Assembly: GCA_002499545.1 (NCBI GenBank)
Contig: DAME01000004.1
Span: 29,498 to 93,497 of the forward strand
Direction of reading: 5' to 3'
Origin: Euryarchaeota archaeon UBA88
GTDB taxonomy: Archaea > Thermoplasmatota > Poseidoniia > Poseidoniales > Poseidoniaceae
Length of the DNA stretch: 64,000 nt
Part shown: positions 55,639 to 63,981 of the stretch, piece after piece
Position numbering within the stretch: position 1 is the first letter of the stretch
How the letters are laid out: each line of letters opens with the position of its first letter
Position numbers and translations under genes: made by a program
The notes under the pieces: generated by a model
Seen by the model: only the letters and a program-made list of their open reading frames with translations
Database searches by the model: none
What the model was told of the DNA's origin: nothing

Positions 55639-56397
55639 ATGGCATATTCAAACAGCAACCCAGTAATGTCTCAAAACTTTTGGAGCAACATTCAAGGATA
55701 CGAAACAATGTCCTATACCGGGGCAATGCAAAAGATTGGAATCCTCGGTGGGATCTGTGTTGCATCCTCAATCGCATCAGCCGTCGTTGCTGCTGACGCC
55801 ATTGAGGCCGGTAATGGAGGCATCGTTTTCGGCTTGATGGCTCTGGGATTCCTCGGTGGTTTGGTCTCGTTGCTGGTCCTCTTATTCACACGCCCGAAAA
55901 ACCCAGTTCCGTTGATGAGCGCATATGCTGTGCTCGAAGGAATGCTGGTCGGGTCGGTTTCATTGATGTACAGTTCAGCATATGATGGCATTGTGCTGCA
56001 AGCGGGATTAGGAACTTTGGCTATTTTTGTTGTGATGTATGGGTTGTACGCTGCTCGAATACTCAAGGCAACTCCCATGTTCACTCGCATCGTAATCTCG
56101 CTAACAGGTGGAATCTTCATCCTTTACATGATGACGATTTTACTCAATCTGTTCACCGGAATGACCCTGCCCTTCCTTCATTCAACTGGTCCACTGGGAA
56201 TCGGAATTTCCGTGTTTATTCTTGGTGTTGCATCGCTAAACCTCATTCTTGATTTTGGCTTCATTGAACGAGGCGTAGAAAACAAGTCTCCGAAAGTAGG
56301 CGAATGGTGGGCTGCGTTAGGGCTGTTGGTTACTCTCATCTGGATTTACTTTGAAGTTCTGCGATTGCTTTCCAAGATTCGAAGTAACATGGATTAG
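55639..56397 (+). CDS. Bax inhibitor-1/YccA-family membrane protein
   Basis: A 252-aa protein with about seven hydrophobic segments. The C-terminal pattern ASLNLILDFGFIERGV then WWAALGLLVTLIWIYFEVLRLL is diagnostic of the bacterial and archaeal YccA-like subset of Bax inhibitor-1 proteins, which act as pH-sensitive calcium-leak channels or protease-associated membrane proteins in characterised members. ATG 55639 is chosen since the region upstream overlaps the previous gene in another frame. It lies 31 bases after the lamin-tail/HKD gene and 9 bases before the dioxygenase. Confidence 0.88.
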   Translation: MAYSNSNPVMSQNFWSNIQGYETMSYTGAMQKIGILGGICVASSIASAVVAADAIEAGNGGIVFGLMALGFLGGLVSLLVLLFTRPKNPVPLMSAYAVLEGMLVGSVSLMYSSAYDGIVLQAGLGTLAIFVVMYGLYAARILKATPMFTRIVISLTGGIFILYMMTILLNLFTGMTLPFLHSTGPLGIGISVFILGVASLNLILDFGFIERGVENKSPKVGEWWAALGLLVTLIWIYFEVLRLLSKIRSNMD

Positions 56398-56406
56398 GTG
56401 TGAAAG

Positions 56407-57360
56407 ATGACTCGAACAATTCCTGTCATCGATTTCTCTGATTTCCAAAGCACTGATTCCCAACGGAATGCTGCCTTTATCCAGGCAGTAGGAGATTCAC
56501 TCAAGGATATCGGTTTTTTTGCCCTCAAAAACCACGGAATTCCTCTTACGCTCATCGAACAATCCTATGAGCAGGGCGACGTTTTCTTCTCATTGGATGA
56601 AGAAGCGAAGCGCCACTATCTGAAACCGGGGATTGCCCATCAGCGTGGTTACACTGCATTTGGAATCGAGCATGCGAAAGATAACCCCGCTCCTGATTTG
56701 AAGGAGTTCTGGCAAACTGGCCGAAGCCACCCATCGACTGGCGAAGTACCAACGTACGTCGAGAACGTGTGGCCGAATAAACACGCACCAGAGTTTCGAG
56801 ACGTCATCGACGACTTGTACACGCGCATGGAAACACTTTCCAACGACCTACTCTCTGCATGCAGTGAATACCTTGAGAAGCCGAGTTCTTGGTTGAGTTC
56901 AATGGCAGCGGACGGAAATACGATCATGCGAATCATTCACTATCCACCACTGGCAGACGATGTACAAGAAGGCGCTGTTCGATCTGCTGCTCATGAAGAT
57001 ATCAATTTCATCACACTCTTGGTGACTGCTACCGCAGACGGTCTTGAGGTCCAAGACCATGACGGCAGTTGGATCAAGGTCGAAGGCGATGCAGAATGTA
57101 TCATCGTTGATTCCGGCGACATGCTGCAAAATCTCACCAACGGTTTGTTCAAGTCGACAACGCACAGAGTGGTTAATCCATCGAATGGGAATGAGCGCCG
57201 CTTTTCCATGCCGATGTTCGTCCATCCTCGCAATGAAATCGACTTAACTCCTCGACCAGAATTTGTAGAGATGACTGGTGGGGAACTCCAATTCCAATCA
57301 ATCACCGCTGGAGCCTATTTACATCAACGTCTGGTAGAAATCGGGCTGGCAGAAGATTAG
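56407..57360 (+). CDS. 2-oxoglutarate/Fe(II) dioxygenase, isopenicillin-N-synthase-like
   Basis: A 317-aa cytosolic non-heme iron enzyme. The N-terminal IPVIDFSDF, IGFFALKNHGIP and RGYTAFG motifs are typical of the IPNS-like group. The iron triad is intact at His196 and Asp198 (AHEDIN) and His253 (STTHRV), with the 2-oxoglutarate-binding Arg265-x-Ser267 (RFS). Family members hydroxylate small molecules, including thymine (fungal thymine-7-hydroxylase), flavonoids and gibberellins. The gene is 8 bases ahead of a thymidine/pyrimidine-nucleoside phosphorylase, so a pyrimidine-base substrate is attractive but unproven. Confidence 0.88.
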   Translation: MTRTIPVIDFSDFQSTDSQRNAAFIQAVGDSLKDIGFFALKNHGIPLTLIEQSYEQGDVFFSLDEEAKRHYLKPGIAHQRGYTAFGIEHAKDNPAPDLKEFWQTGRSHPSTGEVPTYVENVWPNKHAPEFRDVIDDLYTRMETLSNDLLSACSEYLEKPSSWLSSMAADGNTIMRIIHYPPLADDVQEGAVRSAAHEDINFITLLVTATADGLEVQDHDGSWIKVEGDAECIIVDSGDMLQNLTNGLFKSTTHRVVNPSNGNERRFSMPMFVHPRNEIDLTPRPEFVEMTGGELQFQSITAGAYLHQRLVEIGLAED

Positions 57361-57368
57361 GGGATTGC

Positions 57369-58691
57369 ATGAAACACCAATTGGTCAAGCGGCTCTGCAC
57401 TGCAGTTGAGCACGGAGTTCCGATGGATGCGGCTGACTTATCAGAATTCATTCAGTCAGTAGCCCAACGAACCATCTCTGTCGAAGACATCACTACGTGG
57501 TTGAAGGTCGTGCATTCAAACGGTATTTCCACTGAAGAAACCACCGTTCTCACCGAAGGGATGATGCGTTCAGGGGCTGTGTTACAGTGGGAAGGTCCAC
57601 AAAACGTTGTCGACAAACACAGCACGGGTGGCGTTGGCGACAAAATGTCACTGATTCTCGCTCCTGCACTGGTTGCGTGCGGCATGCAAGTTCCAATGCT
57701 TGCCGGTAGGGGCCTTGGTCACACCGGAGGTACAATCGATAAATTAGAATCCATTCCGGGATTCAAGTGCGAACTCTCGCCTCTGGAAATGCGTGATGCG
57801 GTCAAGGATGTCGGCTGTTGCATTGCAGCACAAAACGACGCTATTGCACCAGCAGACGGATTGCTCTATGCAATTCGTGATGTCACCAATACTGTTGACA
57901 GTATTCCCCTTATCACCGCTTCAATCGTTTCCAAAAAGGCTGCAGAAGGACTCAACGCACTGGTATTGGACGTCAAATGTGGCTCGGCTGCGTTCATGAA
58001 AAACGAACGTGACGCACTCGCTCTTGCTGAGTCTATGGTTGCTACCGCCAAGGGTTTGGGAATTGATACAGTGGCGCAGATCACCGACATGAATGAACCA
58101 ATTGGCAACTATGTTGGTAATTCCTTGGAGGTACTGGGCAGCCTATTGGTTCTCCAAGGGAAAGGTTCGTCAGATACACGAGAACTGGTATGCATGCAGG
58201 GCGGTCAACTTCTCGAGCTGACCGGATACGCAGATTCACTTGAAAGTGGTTGGTCAGCAATTGCCGACGCATTGGATAATGGAAGTGCATTGGATGTGTT
58301 CGCACAGATGTGTATTCGCCAAGGTTGCGACCAAACAGTTGTTCAACGCCTTATACAGGAACCGCAGCAGATCTTGCCCAAGCCAGCAAGAATCACTGCT
58401 TTGTCCCCACGACACAATGGATGCGTGCAGTCCATTGACGCTATGGCGTTAGCAGAGGTTGCACGTGAACTCGGTGCAGGGCGGTTTGCATTGGACGATG
58501 TCATCGAACCTGCGGTTGGTTATGTGCTGAATGTTCACAAGGGTGACAATGTTTCAATAGATGAACCGTGGATTGAAGTTCACCATAACCGAACTATTCT
58601 TCCCGATCAGATGGAGAAAATACACCGTGCATTGCATGTTACCGACCAACCAGCAGCACCTCTCAAGCGATTGATACGAACCGTTCGTTAA
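57369..58691 (+). CDS. deoA: Thymidine/pyrimidine-nucleoside phosphorylase
   Basis: A 440-aa enzyme that splits thymidine or related nucleosides with phosphate to the free base and deoxyribose-1-phosphate. It has the signature KHSTGGVGDK (phosphate binding), GRGLGHTGGTIDKLESIPG, and the conserved SKKAAEG and VLDVKCGSAAFMK segments. At 440 aa it lacks the extra N-terminal domain of archaeal AMP phosphorylases (about 500 aa), so it is the bacterial-type enzyme and may have come by transfer. It is the last gene of the six-gene run; tRNA-Asn follows 48 bases on. Confidence 0.92.
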   Translation: MKHQLVKRLCTAVEHGVPMDAADLSEFIQSVAQRTISVEDITTWLKVVHSNGISTEETTVLTEGMMRSGAVLQWEGPQNVVDKHSTGGVGDKMSLILAPALVACGMQVPMLAGRGLGHTGGTIDKLESIPGFKCELSPLEMRDAVKDVGCCIAAQNDAIAPADGLLYAIRDVTNTVDSIPLITASIVSKKAAEGLNALVLDVKCGSAAFMKNERDALALAESMVATAKGLGIDTVAQITDMNEPIGNYVGNSLEVLGSLLVLQGKGSSDTRELVCMQGGQLLELTGYADSLESGWSAIADALDNGSALDVFAQMCIRQGCDQTVVQRLIQEPQQILPKPARITALSPRHNGCVQSIDAMALAEVARELGAGRFALDDVIEPAVGYVLNVHKGDNVSIDEPWIEVHHNRTILPDQMEKIHRALHVTDQPAAPLKRLIRTVR

Positions 58692-58708
58692 TCTCAATCC
58701 TACGAAGC

Positions 58709-58718
58709 CGTCATAAAG
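58709..58718 (+). promoter_or_regulatory. TATA-like box of tRNA-Asn
   Basis: CATAAAG, centred about 25 bases ahead of the first base of the tRNA, is the expected spacing for transcription starting at the mature 5' end. No other A/T-rich candidate lies between deoA and the tRNA. Confidence 0.35.
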
Positions 58719-58739
58719 GTGAGGCTTTTGGCCCATGTT

Positions 58740-58812
58740 GCCGATTTAGCTTAGCTGGTGGAGCGTGGGACTGTTAATCCCAAGGTCGTGGGTTCGAGCC
58801 CCACAATCGGCG
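58740..58812 (+). tRNA. tRNA-Asn (GTT)
   Basis: Cloverleaf: acceptor GCCGATT pairs with AATCGGC, anticodon stem TGGGA/TCCCA around CTGTTAA, T-arm GTGGG-TTCGAGC-CCCAC, and discriminator G with no encoded CCA. There is no intron. A T-rich stretch just after it (58816-58834, ATTATTTCTTCTGCTTT) probably ends the transcript. Confidence 0.95.
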
Positions 58813-58848
58813 TAATTATTTCTTCTGCTTTCGTTGTACAGCAGACGG

Positions 58849-59820
58849 TTACTCCCATTCAATGGTGCCCGGTGGCTTGTGCGTGATGTCGTACACCACA
58901 CGATTGACTGCACCCTTGACAGTGTTGGTGATTTTCGTACTTATTTTTTGAAGAACGGCGTGAGGGATTTCCGAATACCGCGCTGACATACCGTCCATCG
59001 ATTGAACGGCCCGAACGACGATGGTTTCTCCATACGCTCGAACGTCTCCGTGAACTCCGACGCTACGCACCGGAAGGAGAGCCGCAAAGTATTGCCACGG
59101 CAATTCCATGGTACCTTCAGCAGCGGCATGCTCGAATTCTTCTTCGACAATGGCGCATGCTTCTCGAACGACTGCAACACGAGCAGGAGTGAGTTCACCC
59201 AAGGTACGTACAGCAAGACCCGGACCGGGGAAGGGTTGACGCTCAGCGACATTAATCTCGAGGTGACGAGCAAGTTCTCGAACTTCGTCTTTGTACAAAT
59301 CTCGCAGCGGTTCAACCACTTCTAGCGTCATGTCTTCAGGTAAACCGCCAACGTTGTGATGGGATTTGATGGTATCACGAACACCGCCACCTGATTCAAT
59401 CCAGTCTGGAGCAATGGTTCCCTGTACCAGATACTTTGCACCACACTTCTTTTGTTCGTCCTCAAAAATACGAATGAAGAGTTCACCGATTACCTTACGC
59501 TTTTGTTCAGGTTCAGTGACACCCTGTAAAGCCTCAAAGTACCGATCTGCTGCTTTAACAGTAACCAAATTCTTGATTCCCTGTTCAGCAAGTAATGCTT
59601 CGATTTGTTCGGTTTCACCCTTTCGCATGAATCCAGTATCGACGTATACACAATGCAAAAGGTTCCCAACTGCTTGATTGGCAATGACTGCAGCTACCGT
59701 TGAATCGACGCCACCGGAACATGCAATGATTGCAATGTCATCAATGGTGGATTTGAGCGTTTCAATGGATTCTGCAACGAACTCTTTTGCATCAAACACT
59801 TCACTGGCCCCCGTTGACAT
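58849..59820 (-). CDS. guaA: GMP synthase, ATP-pyrophosphatase subunit B (archaeal split form)
   Basis: A 323-aa cytosolic enzyme subunit that adenylates XMP and accepts ammonia from a separate glutaminase subunit to form GMP. It has the PP-loop SGGVDST at residues 35-41, then VDTGFMRKGE, and the C-terminal dimerisation domain ending DITHKPPGTIEWE. The glutamine amidotransferase domain fused in bacteria is absent, as usual for Archaea, and no partner gene is in the window. The ATG at 59820 lies inside the 3' end of purE (20-base overlap), so the two purine genes are probably translationally coupled. Confidence 0.95.
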   Translation of the reverse strand: MSTGASEVFDAKEFVAESIETLKSTIDDIAIIACSGGVDSTVAAVIANQAVGNLLHCVYVDTGFMRKGETEQIEALLAEQGIKNLVTVKAADRYFEALQGVTEPEQKRKVIGELFIRIFEDEQKKCGAKYLVQGTIAPDWIESGGGVRDTIKSHHNVGGLPEDMTLEVVEPLRDLYKDEVRELARHLEINVAERQPFPGPGLAVRTLGELTPARVAVVREACAIVEEEFEHAAAEGTMELPWQYFAALLPVRSVGVHGDVRAYGETIVVRAVQSMDGMSARYSEIPHAVLQKISTKITNTVKGAVNRVVYDITHKPPGTIEWE

Positions 59821-60280
59821 CACGGTCTTGGGCCTTTACACGTTCAATTTGGTCGAGTTTGTTTTGCTTAAGAGCGGCGGCGTAGGTTTCATTGCCCAAT
59901 GCCAAAATCTGTGTCGCGAGGTAACCAGCGTTATCTCCGCGGTCCACTCCAACGGTTGCTGCAGGGACACCTGGAGGAAGTTGTGCGATAGAAAGCAGAG
60001 AATCGAAAGGAACTCGTCCACCGCATGGAACGCCGATAACTGGTTTGGTGGTCAAAGCAGCAACAGCGCCAGGTAAAGCAGCAGCAAGGCCGGCCATTGC
60101 AACAAAGACTTGGCAGCCGTCAGTTTCTGCTTTGCGAACGATTTCTTCAACGAAGACCGGTGAGCGATGTGCACTAGCAACACGCAATTGGTAACTCACG
60201 TCAAAGTGTTCGAGTATTTTGGTACATTTTTCAGCGACAGGCATGTCCGATGAGGACCCGAGAAGTATGGTTACATCCAT
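59801..60280 (-). CDS. purE: N5-carboxyaminoimidazole ribonucleotide mutase (PurE)
   Basis: A 159-aa cytosolic enzyme of purine synthesis interconverting carboxylated aminoimidazole ribonucleotides. It shows the family's LLGSSSDMP start, the VASAHRSP motif with catalytic His, and VAMAGLAAALPGAVAALTTKPVIGVP (substrate-binding GLAA loop). ATG 60280 is chosen because DVTILLGSSSD is the conserved start; the frame extends to 60310. The 3' end overlaps guaA. Confidence 0.94.
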   Translation of the reverse strand: MDVTILLGSSSDMPVAEKCTKILEHFDVSYQLRVASAHRSPVFVEEIVRKAETDGCQVFVAMAGLAAALPGAVAALTTKPVIGVPCGGRVPFDSLLSIAQLPPGVPAATVGVDRGDNAGYLATQILALGNETYAAALKQNKLDQIERVKAQDRDVNGGQ

Positions 60281-60347
60281 GAGGATACGCCGGCGCGGGT
60301 GGTTCATCAAGATGTCTCTTCATCTCAACGAGAATTTTGAACACGAA

Positions 60348-61016
60348 TCACTCTTCTTCCTTGAGAGCAAGCTGTTGAAAAGTCGCCAGGTCAAGACCGA
60401 AATGAAGTGAACGAAGTTCCGTACGATTCAGGCATCCAAACACGTCAATTCGAAGCCAAGATTCCTCACCTTTCACCACGCCGTACACTTGGACAAATTG
60501 ATTGCTACCGAAGCGCTTCATGGCCATCGTGGTCTGAGAAAACCTCGTTGTTTTCACACCCCAATCCTCCAACGCATCGGCAGGAAGGCGAACCTTTGGG
60601 TCCCAAGGCAATTCAAATACATAGCCACCGTCTTTGAAAATAAGGTCGAGGCTCTTGAAGAGTAGATAGATGGATACGGTCGTATAGGCCAAACCAAAAC
60701 CAACTGAGACCGTTTGTTCGGCAACCAGACCCCAGACTAAAACGCCAAAGCAAATGGTTCCTAGTCCAATACCGACCCTCGAAGCATTGAGTGTTCCAAC
60801 ACGGCTTGAGACCCCTGCAAGACCACCAATCAACATGAAAAAGAGCGAGGCAGCACCCAGCCAAGGAATGAGATCGTTGTAGGCTTCAGTGAACCACATC
60901 ACCCATGCAAAACCAAGCGGAAGCATCCCCCAAGCCATTGGAAAAAGGGCGATGTGAGCTCGGGATTCCAAGGTGACCTCTTGCCATCCGTGCGAGCGAA
61001 GCGTACGGACATCCAT
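60348..61016 (-). CDS. Four-helix membrane protein, hypothetical
   Basis: A 222-aa protein with four hydrophobic segments (about residues 22-43, 49-69, 80-99, 104-124) and a cytosolic C-terminal half of about 95 residues ending in an acidic KEEE. No family was recognised. It lies between purE and gcvPB on the same strand, 37 bases after gcvPB and 67 before purE, so it may be cotranscribed with them. Confidence 0.65.
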   Translation of the reverse strand: MDVRTLRSHGWQEVTLESRAHIALFPMAWGMLPLGFAWVMWFTEAYNDLIPWLGAASLFFMLIGGLAGVSSRVGTLNASRVGIGLGTICFGVLVWGLVAEQTVSVGFGLAYTTVSIYLLFKSLDLIFKDGGYVFELPWDPKVRLPADALEDWGVKTTRFSQTTMAMKRFGSNQFVQVYGVVKGEESWLRIDVFGCLNRTELRSLHFGLDLATFQQLALKEEE

Positions 61017-61053
61017 GAACGCACCAGTTACTGGTGCTATTTACGCATTTGCT

Positions 61054-62550
61054 TCACTCGTCGAAGGGATGACGGAGACAGAGATTTCGGGCAGCATAGA
61101 CTTCGTCGACGCGACGAACAGGTGTTGTTATTGGAGCAGCGTGCAAGGTCTCAGCATCAACCTGTAGCACTTCAGCGAAATGTGTCGCAAAAGTGTCCAG
61201 CGTGTCTAAACTCTCGGTTTCTGTTGGCTCTATCATCATGCATTCGGGAACGACCAGAGGGAAATAGACCGTTGGGGCCATGTAGCCCATGTCCAGCAAT
61301 CCTTTGGCTACGTCCATTGCTGATATTCCAAATGCTTCCTTGGCGGGACCAAGCGAAAGTGTGAATTCGTGCTTGGCCACTACCGCTTCGGCACCGTCGA
61401 CGACCATGTGGTCAACACCTGCTTTCTTGGTGGCTTTATGGATTGCATGACGCAGATAGTTGGCGTTTAACACTGCATGCTCTGACATCGTTCGCAGGCC
61501 GCTGCCATATCGCCGATAGTAGGCCCAACATCGGATGATTGCTCCAGCGTTACCGTGCCACTGCTGGACTTTTCCAATGCTGTGCTCAGGTTCGTACCAA
61601 CCGTACCATGCACCATCGATGGCATGCTTAGATTCATCGCCTACCGGTGTACGCTTTTCCACAAGTGGACCGGGTAGGAATTCAGCGAGATGAGCCTTTA
61701 CCCCAATTGGTCCGGAACCTGGTCCACCACCGCCGTGAGGTTGGCTGAAGGTTTTGTGTAAATTGAAGTGGACTGCATCAAAGCCCATGAGACCGGGAGA
61801 AGTGATTCCAAGGATAGCGTTGAAGTTCGCACCATCATAGTACATTTGTCCACCAACTGAGTGAACGATGGACGATGCTTCGAGGATGTCTTTCTCAAAC
61901 AGACCGAGGGTGTTCGGGTTGGTGATCATCATCACTGCAATGGTATCATCTGCAACTGCTCGAAGTGCATCGAGGTCAATTCGACCATCGACCCGACTTG
62001 GAATTTCAACTATCTCAAATCCGCACATTGCAGCGCTTGCAGGGTTTGTGCCGTGGGCAGAATCTGGAACAATGACCTTCGTCCGCTGCGTTTCACCACG
62101 CAGACGGAAGTATTCTTGAATACAGCGAACAGCGGTAAATTCACCTTGCGCACCTGCAACAGGTTGCAAGGTAACTTGGTCCATACCAGCACACACTTCC
62201 AGCATGTACTGCATTTCGTGATAAATTGACAAAAGCCCTTGCAGATGGTGTTCAGGTTGGTGCGGGTGAATATCCGCAATTCCCGGAAGTTGTGCAATCA
62301 CTTCATTGACGCGGGGGTTGTGCTTCATTGTGCACGAACCGAGAGGATAGAATCCCGTATCAATTCCGAAGTTGCGCCGCGACAGCCACGTGTAATGCCG
62401 AACCATTTCTGGTTCTGAAAGACGTGGCCAGCGAGGCAAATCTTTGCGCAAAAGTGCAGTGGGAAGAGGGATATCAGCCGCTTTCATGACTGGAGCCGGT
62501 TGCGAGTAACCCTGTCCGGGCGCACCATGATGTTCGAACAAGTGGCTCAT
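61054..62550 (-). CDS. gcvPB: Glycine dehydrogenase (decarboxylating), subunit 2
   Basis: A 498-aa PLP subunit of the glycine cleavage P-protein, in the two-subunit form found in Archaea and many bacteria. The PLP-lysine is Lys266 in FNLHKTFSQPHGGGGPGSGPIG. Other family segments are GFYPLGSCTMKHNPR, VIVPDSAHGTNPASAAMCG and MMITNPNTLGLFE. With gcvPA it releases CO2 from glycine and passes the aminomethyl group to lipoyl-GcvH; gcvH and gcvT are not in this window. Its ATG overlaps the gcvPA stop. Confidence 0.95.
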   Translation of the reverse strand: MSHLFEHHGAPGQGYSQPAPVMKAADIPLPTALLRKDLPRWPRLSEPEMVRHYTWLSRRNFGIDTGFYPLGSCTMKHNPRVNEVIAQLPGIADIHPHQPEHHLQGLLSIYHEMQYMLEVCAGMDQVTLQPVAGAQGEFTAVRCIQEYFRLRGETQRTKVIVPDSAHGTNPASAAMCGFEIVEIPSRVDGRIDLDALRAVADDTIAVMMITNPNTLGLFEKDILEASSIVHSVGGQMYYDGANFNAILGITSPGLMGFDAVHFNLHKTFSQPHGGGGPGSGPIGVKAHLAEFLPGPLVEKRTPVGDESKHAIDGAWYGWYEPEHSIGKVQQWHGNAGAIIRCWAYYRRYGSGLRTMSEHAVLNANYLRHAIHKATKKAGVDHMVVDGAEAVVAKHEFTLSLGPAKEAFGISAMDVAKGLLDMGYMAPTVYFPLVVPECMMIEPTETESLDTLDTFATHFAEVLQVDAETLHAAPITTPVRRVDEVYAARNLCLRHPFDE

Positions 62551-63923
62551 GCAACCACCTCTTGGGAAGATGCCCAATGAGCTAAGTGCTCTACGAGAAG
62601 TCCAATGTGATGTGCAGAAGTCTGATCGGTGAAAGTAGCAAGCATCCAATTATCGTGCTCTGGATACCATGTCGAGAGGTCAAAACCTCCAACGATACCG
62701 ACCGAATCAAGGAACGCCAAGCATTCACTGGCTTTACCGGGAAGTTCGATAACAAATTCATTGAAGTGGTGACTCGCGCTGTGGGGTAACGAAATGGAGG
62801 CGACCCCTGCCAATTGCTGTTTGGCGAGTGTACATGCTGCCATGTTGCGCATGGCCAGTGCTTGAAGACCTTCGGGGCCCAACAGTGCCATGTGCATGGC
62901 GCCCATCAGCGCAATCAAGGTCTCGTTGGTACAAATGTTCGACGTTGCTCTATGACGGCGAATATGCTGTTCACGAGTCGACAAGGTGAGGCAGTAAGCG
63001 ACCTTGCCATCGACGTCAATACTTCGCCCAACGATTCGACCTGGCATCAAGCGGAGGTAGGGTTTGGAGCAGGCAAAGATTCCGTAAATAGGTCCGCCGC
63101 CAGTGATTGGACTTCCAAGTGGTTGCCCTTCACCCACAACGATATCTGCACCGTAATGCCCGGGTGCTTCAATCATGCCGAGTGAAATCGGCTGCGCCGC
63201 TACAATGAGCGCAGTGTGTTCTCCGATGATGGATTTGAGTTGCGGGATTGTTTGGTCAAGAATGCCCAATGGGTTGGGCTGTTCGACATAGATGCCGCAA
63301 CTTCCAGCAGCCTCTTCGACAGATTTCAAGTCAAGTGTTCCGTCTGAGTGATGACGTAAAAATCGGATGTCGATTTCCGCACCTTGACAGTAATTTCGCA
63401 TGACTGAAAGACGGTCTGGTGGGGTGAGTTCTGATACATAGACGGTGTTCTTTTGTGTTGCTTTACGGTTGTGGACACGCACACAACATGTCAGTGCCTC
63501 AGCAGCAGCGCTCGAGCCATCGTACAGCGACAGGTTCGAGACAGGTAGGCCGAAGAGTTCCGAAATCAACGTCTGAAATTCCCACATTGCTTGTAGCATG
63601 CCTTGGCTAACCTCGGGCTGGTAAGGAGTGTATGATGTAAGGAATTCGCCACGGGTAACCAACTGGAATACGGATGCTGGAACATAATTTCGGTATAATC
63701 CTGCACCGAGGAACGAAACTCGCTCACCAAGTGCCACATTTGAGCCGAGTAGACGGCGAGCATCTGCCAAAATTTCTTCTTCAGACTGTGGAGGCGGGAG
63801 CGGAAGAGGTTCATTCATACGAACTTCAGCAGGAATATCTGCGAATAAATCTTCGATGGAAGACATCCCCATCGATGCAAGCATTTCGGCTTCTCGGCCC
63901 AAATTCGGTAATTGGTCGACCAT
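62547..63923 (-). CDS. gcvPA: Glycine dehydrogenase (decarboxylating), subunit 1
   Basis: A 458-aa partner subunit of the P-protein. Family motifs include FLGAGLYRNYVPASV, TPYQPEVSQGMLQAMWEFQT, SLYDGSSAAAEA and the C-terminal RATSNICTNETL. It overlaps gcvPB by four bases, consistent with tight co-translation of a heterodimer. ATG 63923 matches the usual start, with sequence MVDQLPNLGREAEML. A TATA-like ATAATTAA lies about 55 bases upstream. Confidence 0.95.
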   Translation of the reverse strand: MVDQLPNLGREAEMLASMGMSSIEDLFADIPAEVRMNEPLPLPPPQSEEEILADARRLLGSNVALGERVSFLGAGLYRNYVPASVFQLVTRGEFLTSYTPYQPEVSQGMLQAMWEFQTLISELFGLPVSNLSLYDGSSAAAEALTCCVRVHNRKATQKNTVYVSELTPPDRLSVMRNYCQGAEIDIRFLRHHSDGTLDLKSVEEAAGSCGIYVEQPNPLGILDQTIPQLKSIIGEHTALIVAAQPISLGMIEAPGHYGADIVVGEGQPLGSPITGGGPIYGIFACSKPYLRLMPGRIVGRSIDVDGKVAYCLTLSTREQHIRRHRATSNICTNETLIALMGAMHMALLGPEGLQALAMRNMAACTLAKQQLAGVASISLPHSASHHFNEFVIELPGKASECLAFLDSVGIVGGFDLSTWYPEHDNWMLATFTDQTSAHHIGLLVEHLAHWASSQEVVA

Positions 63924-63973
63924 AACATCACTTACGCCGCTGGGGTGTGACTTAAACCAAACGCGAGACGCCC

Positions 63974-63981
63974 TTAATTAT
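63974..63981 (-). promoter_or_regulatory. TATA-like box for gcvPA-gcvPB
   Basis: On the minus strand ATAATTAA lies about 55 bases upstream of the gcvPA ATG and is preceded by GAGCG, a possible BRE region. With the usual spacing of about 25 bases, transcription would begin near 63952 and give a leader of about 28 bases. There is no strong Shine-Dalgarno sequence ahead of the ATG. Confidence 0.4.

Noticed and set aside
57369..58691. Archaeal AMP phosphorylase
   Set aside because: That enzyme has an additional N-terminal domain of about 80 residues; this protein begins directly with the phosphorylase helical domain and has the bacterial-type length.
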